From assembly GCF_003390335.1 (NCBI RefSeq), contig NZ_QUOU01000001.1, forward strand, positions 4,526,001-4,590,000: 64,000 nt of DNA, read 5' to 3'. The notes below the pieces were generated by a model. It ran no database searches, was not told where the DNA came from, and saw nothing but the letters and a program-made list of their open reading frames with translations. Positions 46,261 through 54,424 of this stretch are shown piece by piece. Each line of letters begins with the position of its first letter. The first letter of the stretch is position 1. Source of the DNA: Thalassotalea euphylliae. GTDB taxonomy: Bacteria > Pseudomonadota > Gammaproteobacteria > Enterobacterales > Alteromonadaceae. Made by a program: the position numbers and the translations under genes.

Positions 46261-46788
46261 ATATCCTCGCCCTTGGCTGTGCATAAACAGGCTAGTGCAG
46301 CCATTGGTTGCAACTTCTTGCGCCGCCTCAACCCATTGATAATAAACATTGCGATGTACTTTCGCCTCTAAATTGCGGCGTACTGTAATGTAAATGTTAC
46401 CCTCGCCATCTAATCGAAGTGGGTGGTGCTCGCTTAACACCAACTCATCGCCCAAATTCGTCGCCAGCAGTAGGTCTGAGTGTGGCTCGCCACCTTGCCA
46501 CTCCCAACGTGTAATTAAAAATGGGCTGTCTTCCACCTGAATTTTTACTTTCTCAACCGGTGTTACCAAGAAAAACTCGTCGCCTTCCTTTTTTAATACC
46601 GACGCAAACAGCTTAACCAAAGACAAGCGCTTAAACGGCGTGCCCATATAAAACCAGTCACCGTTTTGTTTAATCTGTAAGTTAATCTCACCACAATATT
46701 CAGGGTTCCATAACTCTACGGGCGGCCCCTGCTTTTCCTCACCCGACAAATGCCCATCGAGCTGCGCGAACAAATTATCTAACGACAT
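46243..46788 (-). CDS. DUF1285 family protein
   Basis: A 181-residue protein with start at 46788 (MSLDNLFAQLDG); the frame extends to 46902 but the extra N-terminus is not family-like. The core INLQIKQNGDWFYMGTPFKR is typical of DUF1285, proteins of unknown function found widely in proteobacteria. No signal peptide, so cytoplasmic. It is convergent with hemN and lies next to tRNA-His. Confidence 0.8.
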   Translation of the reverse strand: MSLDNLFAQLDGHLSGEEKQGPPVELWNPEYCGEINLQIKQNGDWFYMGTPFKRLSLVKLFASVLKKEGDEFFLVTPVEKVKIQVEDSPFLITRWEWQGGEPHSDLLLATNLGDELVLSEHHPLRLDGEGNIYITVRRNLEAKVHRNVYYQWVEAAQEVATNGCTSLFMHSQGRGYEIGRY

Positions 46789-46935
46789 AGTGCTGCCTTT
46801 TTCATCAATTTTTATACTAATGGTATTAATTTTACTGGTATTGCAAGAAATTACGAGTTGGCGCTTGTCAAAGCCCAGTAAACTGATATAGAATCCGCGC
46901 ACTGATTCGCACAGGCGAGTTAGATTTCCTTGATG

Positions 46936-47011
46936 GTGGCATTAGCTCAGTTGGTAGAGCCCTGGATTGTGATTCCAGTTGTCGTGGGTTCAAGTCCCAT
47001 ATGCCACCCCA
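46936..47011 (+). tRNA. tRNA-His (GTG)
   Basis: Acceptor GTGGCAT/ATGCCAC, D arm AGCTCAGTTGGTAGAGC, anticodon stem CTGGA/TCCAG with loop TTGTGAT (anticodon GTG), and T arm GTGGG-TTCAAGT-CCCAT. CCA is encoded. A G at 46935 opposite discriminator C73 is the extra G-1 that His tRNAs carry. Confidence 0.96.
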
Positions 47012-47150
47012 CTCTTTTCTCACTTTATTCCTTTAATATTTAAAATAAAAAGCACGGCTTTACTGTGCCAATCCTTCTATTACTTCATGTTATACCAATT
47101 GAAATAAACATGTGATCTAATAGCCATGACTTTTCAACCAGTAGATCAGC

Positions 47151-47633
47151 ATGCATCACCCAACAGAATTAAAAAAGCTCGCCCAACAAGAAAGTAACGC
47201 GAGAGTCCGAATGAGGTTGCTCGCCATTTATCACTTTTCACTTGGTCAAAATAGAGCGCAAATAGCTCAATTACTCGGTGTTGCTCGAGGCAGCGTTAAT
47301 AAATGGGTTAACAGCTACCTATCGGCAGGGCTTAAAGGGCTGCAATCCAAAGTAAACAAGGGGAGACCCTCCAAACTCTCACAAGCGCAACTGAATCAGC
47401 TGTCAGCATTTGTGTTGTCCCATGCAGAAAAAAACAGTGGCGGTAGACTGATTGGGGAAGATATTCAACAGTTCATTGCTCAAGAATTTGATGTGACTTA
47501 TTCACTACGCAATATCTATCACCTGCTCCATGCGCTCGGCTTTAGTTGGATAACGAGCCGCTCCAAGCATCCTAAGCAATCCGAACAAGCCCAAGCGGTT
47601 TTTAAAAACCTTCCGACTGGAAACGATCCTTAA
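47151..47633 (+). CDS. IS630 transposase, N-terminal frame
   Basis: A 160-residue frame with the helix-turn-helix part of an IS630 (Tc1/mariner-like) transposase: QNRAQIAQLLGVARGSVNKW is the recognition helix region, then a winged-helix segment (LRNIYHLLHALGFSW). It ends at 47633 while homology passes into the +1 frame near 47610, in the run GTTTTTAAAAACC. One extra C, or +1 frameshifting, would explain this. Confidence 0.88.
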   Translation: MHHPTELKKLAQQESNARVRMRLLAIYHFSLGQNRAQIAQLLGVARGSVNKWVNSYLSAGLKGLQSKVNKGRPSKLSQAQLNQLSAFVLSHAEKNSGGRLIGEDIQQFIAQEFDVTYSLRNIYHLLHALGFSWITSRSKHPKQSEQAQAVFKNLPTGNDP

Positions 47634-47667
47634 CACCCCATGGCATGTCCAGCCCGAAGACGTTGAT

Positions 47668-48180
47668 GTGTGGTTCCAAGATGAGGCTCGTTTTGGCCAG
47701 CAAAATCAAGTAACAAGAACGTGGGCGAAAAAAGGAAGTCGTCCACGGGCGGTTAAACAACAGCAGTTTGACTACGGCTATTTATTTGGTGCTGTTTGCC
47801 CTTCGACAGGCCAAACCGAAGCGCTAATTACGCCGCTCGTCAATAAAGCGATGATGACAGAGCACTTGTCTCAAATATCCAAAGCTACACCTCAGGGTAG
47901 ACATGCGGTGGTTATCATTGATGGTGCGGGGTGGCATACAATGGATACAGCTAGTCCATTTTCTAATCTTACGCTAATCAAGTTGCCACCCTATTCACCA
48001 GAGCTAAACCCAATTGAGCAAGTGTGGCAATGGTTACGCCAGCACTGCTTATCTAATCGTGTATTCAGCGGGTTTGATGAAATAGTAGAGCAGGTTTCAG
48101 TCGCTTGGAACACATTCATTTCGGATATTGATAGAGTGAAAAAACTCTGTACTCGCGATTGGATCAAGGTGGTCAGATAA
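47668..48180 (+). CDS. IS630 transposase, DDE domain frame
   Basis: A 170-residue DDE catalytic part: WFQDEARFG (first Asp), VVIIDGAGWHT (second Asp), and LPPYSPELNPIEQVW (third acidic residue). The homologous frame really begins near 47611 (FRLETILNTPWHVQPED), fused in sense with the first frame. The GTG at 47668 is only the first possible start codon in this frame, so independent translation is doubtful. Confidence 0.85.
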   Translation: MWFQDEARFGQQNQVTRTWAKKGSRPRAVKQQQFDYGYLFGAVCPSTGQTEALITPLVNKAMMTEHLSQISKATPQGRHAVVIIDGAGWHTMDTASPFSNLTLIKLPPYSPELNPIEQVWQWLRQHCLSNRVFSGFDEIVEQVSVAWNTFISDIDRVKKLCTRDWIKVVR

Positions 48181-48216
48181 TTATTTCAATTGGTATTATA
48201 TGGGTTTCATATGGCA

Positions 48217-48247
48217 CAAAAACCGCCGTAACTCAGTACGGCGTTTT
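48217..48247 (-). terminator. Terminator after the CBU_0592-like gene
   Basis: CGCCGTA and TACGGCG (48224-48243) form a 7-bp stem. On the minus strand GTTTTTGTG follows, and on the plus strand TTTT, so it may work both ways. It lies past the stop of the membrane protein gene at 48281. Confidence 0.7.
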
Positions 48248-48280
48248 AAAATAACTAATGGTTTTTAAGGCCACAAGCCA

Positions 48281-48544
48281 TTAACTGGTCTGTGCTGGCT
48301 CTCGCTGATAATAACGGTAAATACCAACCAATGACGCTGCGATCCAGAAAATTTCAATCACAAAGCTCGCCAGATTAAAGTTAATACACAGGCTGATCAG
48401 CAGTAAAATGGCACCAGTTAAATTTAACAAGTTATACGCCATGCCTTTTGGGCTAAGTTTTTCTAACTGAATTAAAAAGAAAGCAAGCACCACTAAAAAC
48501 GTGCCTGTCATACCGATAATATCGGCAAATAAACTAAGAGACAT
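48281..48544 (-). CDS. CBU_0592-like small membrane protein
   Basis: An 87-residue protein of three hydrophobic segments (ADIIGMTGTFLVVLAFFLIQ, NLTGAILLLISLCI, FVIEIFWIAASLVGIYRYY) with few charges except a short tail. It matches in layout a widespread family named after CBU_0592; function unknown. I use the ATG at 48544, five bases after AGGAG; the GTG two codons upstream overlaps that site. A 273-bp spacer with no clear feature separates it from the SRAP gene. Confidence 0.7.
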   Translation of the reverse strand: MSLSLFADIIGMTGTFLVVLAFFLIQLEKLSPKGMAYNLLNLTGAILLLISLCINFNLASFVIEIFWIAASLVGIYRYYQREPAQTS

Positions 48545-48823
48545 TCTCACTCCTAAACGATGTAATTACCTGGCGCGGTTCCTTGGAGACTAGACCATGT
48601 TAGCGACTCAAAGCCGTTAACTTCCTTCTGGCAGAATTTAATGATTCGAACACGCACGATAGACGTCGAAATTTAAACCGGCGGGTATTCTAGTGATCTA
48701 GCGCTAAGAATCAATAGCGAATTATCCCGTATTGGTGATTATTCCAGTCGCGTTAGCGTTGACAGTTAAGTCACGTGATAAAAATGCTAGTATTAGCATT
48801 AACTTGGCAGATAAGAAGCAGCT

Positions 48824-49390
48824 ATGTGTGGCCGATTAAACATTATTGACGATCCTATCGCACAATTTATTAACGATGTGTTAGGGATTGAATTTAACCT
48901 TGAAACCAACCCTGATTTGCGCCCTTCTGAGGATATTGCCGCCATTATTTGCCCCGGCGGGCAATTTCAACAACTCAATGCGACATGGGGTATTCAGCCT
49001 GAGTGGTCAAATCGACTACTCATCAACGCACAAGCTGAAACCGTCAACACTAAGCCAACATTTAAAGCAGCGTTTGGCCACAGCCGTTGTTTAGTCCCTT
49101 GTTCAGGTTGGTACGAATGGAAAGCCGAGAATGGCAAGAAAGAAAAATATGCCTTCACGCACGCCAATAAACAACCGTTCTTAATGGCGGGTATACTTTA
49201 TGACCTTGCCGCCCCCAAGTTGGTTACCTTAACCACTAGCCCCAACGAAAAATGCGGCGAAATTCACCAACGCATGCCTGTGCTAATCCAACCAGCGCAT
49301 ATCGACTACTGGTTCAATGCGCAACCAGATGAACTTAGCCCTTTGATGGACGCCATCAATGACGATCATATTTCAATCAAGCTAGCTTAG
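48824..49390 (+). CDS. SOS response-associated peptidase (SRAP, YedK/HMCES-like)
   Basis: A 188-residue protein that would form a stable thiazolidine crosslink with abasic sites in single-stranded DNA. The catalytic Cys2 is exposed after Met removal (MCGRLN), with Asn in INAQAETV, a conserved GWYEWK motif, and His in IHQRMPVLI. It is somewhat shorter than E. coli YedK (222). It stands alone, convergent with the TIGR04141 gene; no LexA box was seen by eye. Confidence 0.92.
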   Translation: MCGRLNIIDDPIAQFINDVLGIEFNLETNPDLRPSEDIAAIICPGGQFQQLNATWGIQPEWSNRLLINAQAETVNTKPTFKAAFGHSRCLVPCSGWYEWKAENGKKEKYAFTHANKQPFLMAGILYDLAAPKLVTLTTSPNEKCGEIHQRMPVLIQPAHIDYWFNAQPDELSPLMDAINDDHISIKLA

Positions 49391-49455
49391 GCGTTAGCTC
49401 GCTGAAAACGCTTAAATCATTAACTATCAATTTAACGCATTAAGTTGAAATTACT

Positions 49456-51096
49456 TTATGATAATTTTGCTTTGATCGGCGCAATAGACTTTACATCAAT
49501 ATTCTGTTCAATATCGATCACTGTAATCGACACTTTGTAACCAAGTGCTATCAATGACCTATGGGCATTTTTCAGTGTGATCTTTGAGAAAAATGGTAAA
49601 TCTAGCGGCAAGTTTTTCTTCGTTACTATGCCAAACACTACATGATAGTTGTCAGTATTTGGTGTTGCGAAAACATCAGTAAACTTTGCTTCTGCGGGTA
49701 ACTTCTCGTTGAGTTTTTTTCTAAAATCTGCATCGACTTTTAGCAGCTCACTAGAAACTTGAGCCTGATAGAATAGATGGCTTAAAGTAGCAGAACCGCT
49801 ATAGCGCTTAACGTGAATTAAGTTTGTATGACTCTTAACCTGTAGCAAGTCACAAAATTCAATTTTACTGTGTCGACCGCCATGAATTATATTTTTAGCA
49901 TCAAGGCAATGACCACCTATTTGCGTAGCTGCATCGTTATTATACAAGCCTTCGCTGTTATGCGTATAAGCAGGTAATTTTATTTTATTGATAGGAATAG
50001 GTTTTAACGCATCATCAACAGCCTGTTGGTAAGATGAAGCAAGATTAAACCATTCACCACTCCTTAGTAGATAAGTATTACCTTTGTACTTTATCTCAGT
50101 GTTAATACACCGGTATGCAGACCAGCTATAGAGTACACGACCGTCACTCATTCGTGCCCAGATAGTTTGATTTTCCAGTATTTTTATTGTGAATGGCTTG
50201 CTGCCAGATTTTTTTTCCAGTACCTCTAGCAAATGATCAAGCCTAAGAAATAAATCAAGTTCCTTACTCTTCTCGGTAAATGAATACCCTTGTAGCTGCT
50301 CATGGTCTACCACTTCAGGCTCACCCAACCATGCTAAATCTTTAGCAGAGCTACTGTTTAACAAGACCACCAGCTCATTTTTAAGATCTGCAATTAGCGG
50401 CTTGTCCGTTACTCGCTTTATATTATCAACCCAAGTAAATTCACTCGGCAGTGGCTTCTTGTACTGGTTGTAACAGGCAGTTAGGGTAGGAACTAAATCA
50501 AAAATATCTATCTTAGGACTAATTTTTAGCACATCTCGACCAGATATTTTAACACCGAATAAATCCGTGAACTCGTCTCTAACTTTTGCTGAAAGAGCCT
50601 GAAGAAAGTCCATTTCCGTATCAATAAGCAGGTTATAGATATCACCTCCTTTACTACTTTGTGTTCTGGCATTTAGCGAAGTTAATTCGCCAGTAGCCTT
50701 ATCAAGGCTGCGAATGTCGTCTGCAACAATTGAGTTTAAGACCACTTTTAATCCGAACTCTCTGACAATAATTTCGTCATTGCGTAGAAAGTGACCTTGC
50801 CCAAAAGAGAGGATAAATGTGTTTTCACTAACTCGAATAATCAATGTTGCACCAATGCTAAGTGATTCTCCGAGCATTTCTGCTGAAACTCCGGGTGCAG
50901 ACGCTAAAAATTCTATCCATCCTGGTTGCGACTTTGACTCTTTTTTAATATACAACGACGTACTTGAGTCGCCGATATCTAGCTCAAAAGGAGCTAGACA
51001 TTTAGACGTATCGATGAGTTGTGAGTCCAAATGATCTGCATACTCGCTTTTAACTAAACATACAGAAAGTTCTATCGATCTTTTCTTAACTGCCAT
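49456..51096 (-). CDS. TIGR04141 / DUF6119 sporadically distributed protein
   Basis: A 546-residue protein of a patchily distributed family with no known function. Recognisable parts: TFILSFGQGHF and FGLKVVLNSI in the N-terminal third, and SKIEFCDLL with HVKRYSGSATLSHLF near residues 405-440. No signal peptide or transmembrane segment, so cytoplasmic. Codon use and AT richness look higher than the flanking housekeeping genes, in keeping with transfer. It starts 32 bp after the small peptide gene at 51129 and is probably on the same transcript. Such genes have been noted in accessory and defence-like regions, but a defence role here is inference. Confidence 0.8.
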   Translation of the reverse strand: MAVKKRSIELSVCLVKSEYADHLDSQLIDTSKCLAPFELDIGDSSTSLYIKKESKSQPGWIEFLASAPGVSAEMLGESLSIGATLIIRVSENTFILSFGQGHFLRNDEIIVREFGLKVVLNSIVADDIRSLDKATGELTSLNARTQSSKGGDIYNLLIDTEMDFLQALSAKVRDEFTDLFGVKISGRDVLKISPKIDIFDLVPTLTACYNQYKKPLPSEFTWVDNIKRVTDKPLIADLKNELVVLLNSSSAKDLAWLGEPEVVDHEQLQGYSFTEKSKELDLFLRLDHLLEVLEKKSGSKPFTIKILENQTIWARMSDGRVLYSWSAYRCINTEIKYKGNTYLLRSGEWFNLASSYQQAVDDALKPIPINKIKLPAYTHNSEGLYNNDAATQIGGHCLDAKNIIHGGRHSKIEFCDLLQVKSHTNLIHVKRYSGSATLSHLFYQAQVSSELLKVDADFRKKLNEKLPAEAKFTDVFATPNTDNYHVVFGIVTKKNLPLDLPFFSKITLKNAHRSLIALGYKVSITVIDIEQNIDVKSIAPIKAKLS

Positions 51097-51128
51097 TGCA
51101 AATAACCTTACATGTAAAAACTCTACTT

Positions 51129-51299
51129 TTAGTTGTCTTTACACATTGGGAACTTACTACATATTTGCTGAATTGGTGTTAAATCAACATCATCATTGAT
51201 GATTGGGGTCTTAGTATCTTCAAAAGTAAAAGCGCAAGCATAAAAGCCAGAAGATAAGGTGAATAATGCAACAACTGTATACTGGGTAAGTTTTTTCAT
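51129..51299 (-). CDS. Tiny secreted peptide with ALFTLSS leader motif
   Basis: A 56-residue peptide starting at ATG 51299. The leader (KKLTQYTVVALFTLSSGF) looks like a Sec signal ending near CAF, and the mature part of about 30 residues is acidic with two Cys (QQICSKFPMCKDN) that could form a loop. It shares the string ALFTLSS with the other tiny peptide at 53702. It lies between the CadC-like regulator and the TIGR04141 gene on the same strand. A hairpin (51305-51328) covers its possible ribosome site. Too short for family assignment; a peptide substrate or signal is inference. Confidence 0.5.
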   Translation of the reverse strand: MKKLTQYTVVALFTLSSGFYACAFTFEDTKTPIINDDVDLTPIQQICSKFPMCKDN

Positions 51300-51304
51300 G
51301 GTCA

Positions 51305-51328
51305 ATCCCGTCAATTAATAAACGGGAT
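51305..51328 (-). promoter_or_regulatory. Leader hairpin before the tiny peptide gene
   Basis: On the minus strand ATCCCGT and ACGGGAT are perfect 7-bp arms with a 10-nt loop. The second arm carries the only Shine-Dalgarno-like bases (GGGA), six bases before the ATG. It may limit translation. Confidence 0.4.
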
Positions 51329-51406
51329 ACGACTTTAATTACAATTCGCCCAGTGCAAATCTCGACGATATAATAATTACATCACCATTTTATAATTTGA
51401 AATTAA

Positions 51407-53497
51407 CTAATTGAAAATTATCTTTTTTATTTCCATTTCTGTTTGTCTTTTGGCGGTAAAATACTGTCGTCCTGCATCGACATCAAATGTGTGTACCACA
51501 AACTCATCACTGAAATCATGCGATAGCACCAGCTTATTGGTTAACAAGTCGAAACTAACCAGCTTATTTTTATCCAAAATATAAAGACGGTTATTATTTA
51601 CTTGCCACTCAATGCTGGTTATTTTCGCTAATTCGGCAAACGATAATTTGTATGTTGTCTGATCATACAAGCTGATTTCAACCAAGCCTAATCCGGTAAA
51701 TTGCTGGCCATAATATTTATTAAAATCACAATCAGCACTTATTTGGTAAATATCTGACAAGACTTTTATTGGCCGCTGCGCCGCATTATCAAAACGATAC
51801 AAACTCCATATACCGTTAGACTTTGCGGTAAAAAGCGACTCTCCTGTTTTACAATCCGACACTAGGCTTTCAACTCGCCAACCTGCTGGTGTGAGCTTTA
51901 CTAGTTTTTGGGAGTCGATACCAAGTCGATAAAGTTCGTTATCCTGAATAAAAAATAGGACATTTAGATCTGTATTTAAGTGCTTATCTTTTATCGCACT
52001 GTATCTTTTAAATGAAGTCAATTGAGTTGGAGCACCTTTGCTTTTAAGCCATATCTGCGGCAAACCACTTCGATTAGAGGTAAACAAAGTGGTTTCACCT
52101 GACACCTCAACACCGTAATCTTGATAACTGGAAGCGACTATTTCCTGATATTGTTCAGTAGACACATCGCCTTCCCAAATATCAGCCACATGAAAATCCC
52201 CCTCAACAATGTAGGGAACACCATCATAATCAAGGTAAGGTGCTAGTGATTTTTGTTGCAGGCTGGCCAATAAAGTAATCTCACCATCCTCGGTATTTTG
52301 AGCCACTAATCTATTATCTTGATCAATGTAATAAAGAGTTTCGCTGCTATTATCCCAACTTGTCCTGTATATATTGTGTGTTACCGTGAGTATGTGTTTT
52401 ATTGCCCCCGTGGCTAGTTCAAGTACCATAATATCCACCTGCGAATAGGATGATGCTCGTAAGAAAGCTAACTTTTTACCATCAGGCGAAATAGTGCTCG
52501 AATAGTCGCCAAAGCTGGCACTAGGTGGAGCGACTAACGTTTCTGCATTAAGGGTTTCAATATTCAAACGTGCCAGCTCAAACTTAGACTGGCCGTTAAA
52601 TCTCGAAAAATAAAGCCATTCTTGTTTATCACCAACGCTCAATGGGGTAATGCTGGCTAAATTGCCGCAACCAGCCAAACGCTTGTGAACATTTTTTTGC
52701 CACACATCGTCTGCGCGCCAGATGGAACAGCTATTACCGATATTTTTTATATAAAAAATAACATCTGTATTACCAAGCCATACAGGTGAATTTGAATCTT
52801 CGTTTTCATCTGTTATATAACGCTCTTTCATGCCGTCAGCGGATTTAATTTTTATTCGCCAATTTTCCGCTCCCAATGGGCGATAGCTGTAGGTTAGTTG
52901 GCCGTCACGCCTAACATTCAGGCTAAATTCCTGCCCCTTTTCAACAGTCACAGGTGAGAGGCTAACCGCTTTTTTTTCATGTTGGTGAGTGTTTTCAAGC
53001 ACCTTGTACAAGTAAAACCCTCCTCCAACTACCATCGCAATACAAATTAGGTAAAAAAAAGCGGCGTGATAACTAGATTTTATTGGTAAATGTTCAGTTG
53101 ATACGGGCGCTAAAGAATATTGGTCTGGCTCAGCAGGTTCAGGTTTTACTTCGTTAAGTAAACTTATAGGAGCAATTAACTCATAGCCCAGTTGGGGGTG
53201 GGTTTTTAAGTATTTGGGGGCTTTGTAGTTATCCCCAAACAGCTTTCTTAACTCTGATATTTTATTATTAACGGCTTGCTCAGAAACAATAGTGCCAGCC
53301 CAAACCTCTCGCTCCAATACTTCTCTAGAAACAATTTCCCCCTGATGTTGCGCAAACAGTTCAAGGATTTTAGATTGCTTGGGTTCTAACTTTCTCTCTT
53401 GCCCACCTTTTTCAGGGCGATGGTCGATAAGCAAAAAGCGAGCAGGTACAAACTCGAAGTCGTCAATCAAATAAATAGGTTTAGGTGAATTTTCCAT
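51407..53497 (-). CDS. CadC-like membrane-bound regulator with TolB-type propeller
   Basis: A 696-residue one-component regulator. Residues 1-100 form an OmpR-type winged helix (LELFAQHQGEIVSREVLERE, NKISELRKLFGD). A single transmembrane helix lies near 155-175 (FFYLICIAMVVGGGFYL). The rest is an extracytoplasmic WD40/TolB-like propeller (SISPDGKKLAFLR-type: TISPDGKKLAFLR). This ToxR/CadC layout lets the outside domain control DNA binding directly. It is divergent from the peptide and ABC operon at 53702, so it is the likely regulator. The ATG at 53497 is preferred over the cysteine-rich extension to 53548. Confidence 0.85.
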   Translation of the reverse strand: MENSPKPIYLIDDFEFVPARFLLIDHRPEKGGQERKLEPKQSKILELFAQHQGEIVSREVLEREVWAGTIVSEQAVNNKISELRKLFGDNYKAPKYLKTHPQLGYELIAPISLLNEVKPEPAEPDQYSLAPVSTEHLPIKSSYHAAFFYLICIAMVVGGGFYLYKVLENTHQHEKKAVSLSPVTVEKGQEFSLNVRRDGQLTYSYRPLGAENWRIKIKSADGMKERYITDENEDSNSPVWLGNTDVIFYIKNIGNSCSIWRADDVWQKNVHKRLAGCGNLASITPLSVGDKQEWLYFSRFNGQSKFELARLNIETLNAETLVAPPSASFGDYSSTISPDGKKLAFLRASSYSQVDIMVLELATGAIKHILTVTHNIYRTSWDNSSETLYYIDQDNRLVAQNTEDGEITLLASLQQKSLAPYLDYDGVPYIVEGDFHVADIWEGDVSTEQYQEIVASSYQDYGVEVSGETTLFTSNRSGLPQIWLKSKGAPTQLTSFKRYSAIKDKHLNTDLNVLFFIQDNELYRLGIDSQKLVKLTPAGWRVESLVSDCKTGESLFTAKSNGIWSLYRFDNAAQRPIKVLSDIYQISADCDFNKYYGQQFTGLGLVEISLYDQTTYKLSFAELAKITSIEWQVNNNRLYILDKNKLVSFDLLTNKLVLSHDFSDEFVVHTFDVDAGRQYFTAKRQTEMEIKKIIFN

Positions 53498-53701
53498 AGA
53501 AAAGGTGGGTAACCTGCCCTGATAACAATAAAGAAGACAACAACACAATGTTATTTAATAAATGGCTACAGCCCTTATTTCTTCTAGCATTATATAAAAA
53601 TTACAAGAAAATTATACTGTTATTATCTTAATGTAAATACAAATGGAATAGTTTAGCCGTGCACTTAATGAAAAGTGCGATTCATAAAAAGCACACACAA
53701 A

Positions 53702-53857
53702 ATGTATGTTAAAAAAATTTCTTCTGCTTTATTAGCCGCTCTGTTCACACTATCGAGCTTTGGCGCAATTGCCGCATGTCATGATACAGAAATTGGAACA
53801 ATCTGTTGCACTTCAGATCCAAATGTAGGTGTAACGTGCGACCTTAAAATTGGTTAA
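53702..53857 (+). CDS. Tiny Cys-rich secreted peptide
   Basis: A 51-residue peptide from ATG 53702 (or 60 residues from GTG 53675). The leader KKISSALLAALFTLSSFG ends at a probable AIAA site, leaving about 26 residues with four or five Cys (ACHDTE, ICCTSD, VTCDL). The Cys density suggests a disulfide-rich or metal-binding mature peptide. It is the first gene of a plus-strand unit leading to a MacAB-like exporter, with a hairpin (53874-53890) between it and the next gene. It shares ALFTLSS with the peptide at 51129. Bacteriocin, signal or redox peptide are all open; I do not recognise it. Confidence 0.55.
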   Translation: MYVKKISSALLAALFTLSSFGAIAACHDTEIGTICCTSDPNVGVTCDLKIG

Positions 53858-53873
53858 CAAATGAGTTAAAGTT

Positions 53874-53890
53874 GCAGGGGGTTTCCCTGC
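53874..53890 (+). promoter_or_regulatory. Intercistronic hairpin after the tiny peptide gene
   Basis: GCAGGG-GGTTT-CCCTGC is a 6-bp GC-rich stem 17 bp past the stop codon, followed by TCATACATTTT. It may act as a leaky terminator or message stabiliser, raising peptide output over the exporter genes. Confidence 0.4.
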
Positions 53891-53918
53891 TCATACATTT
53901 TATACGGAGACGTACATT

Positions 53919-54398
53919 TTGCTTAGATTGATCTTCATCTTATTTTTGTCTTTCTTTTCGGCATCAAGTTACGCCAACTCAGCACAGGTCGTTGGCCTAG
54001 GCGTAATGACACCTATTTACCAGCAAGTCATCAACCCCGGAAGCGATAAAAATCCGCCAATGCCTAAGGTGTATATCTATGACAAAGTAAATCAAGCATT
54101 TATCAGTAAACAAGAAACGTTGACCCTGTTTAACGTAAAAGAGCCTTATGATCAGCAGTCATTGATCAGTTTTGTCGGTAATGTTAGTGATAAACCAATC
54201 AAGGTTTTGTCACCAACAGTAGTTGAAGCCCAATTCCCAATAGCGGAAGACCGTTACATTGCATTGTACTTCAATATGCCGTCAGAATCATTGCAAACCA
54301 TCTTGAGTGTGATGCCCGATTTTATGGGCAAGCATGAACAGGTGCTAAACAGCCTGAAAAACAATAGTGCAATCACTATTTTCCAAACCTTCTACTAA
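53919..54398 (+). CDS. Exported protein of unknown function in the ABC operon
   Basis: A 159-residue protein from a TTG at 53919, nine bases after GGAG. It has a signal peptide (LRLIFILFLSFFSASSYA) and a mostly beta-rich mature part (PKVYIYDKVNQAFISKQETL) without Cys. I do not recognise the family. Its place 62 bp after the peptide gene and 27 bp before the adaptor gene suggests a periplasmic helper, immunity protein or processing factor. The TTG start is the only one consistent with the signal sequence. Confidence 0.6.
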   Translation: MLRLIFILFLSFFSASSYANSAQVVGLGVMTPIYQQVINPGSDKNPPMPKVYIYDKVNQAFISKQETLTLFNVKEPYDQQSLISFVGNVSDKPIKVLSPTVVEAQFPIAEDRYIALYFNMPSESLQTILSVMPDFMGKHEQVLNSLKNNSAITIFQTFY

Positions 54399-54424
54399 TC
54401 AGCTTTAAGAGTTATTGCCCTGAT

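Larger units (their letters stand above)
47091..48197 (+). mobile_element. IS630-family insertion sequence
   Basis: Terminal inverted repeats ATACCAATTGAAATAA (47092-47107) and TTATTTCAATTGGTAT (48181-48196) bound two transposase frames. The length of about 1.1 kb is usual for IS630. A TA flanks the left end; the right flank is TT, so the target duplication is not clean. It sits between tRNA-His and a small membrane protein gene and seems not to break a gene. Confidence 0.88.
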
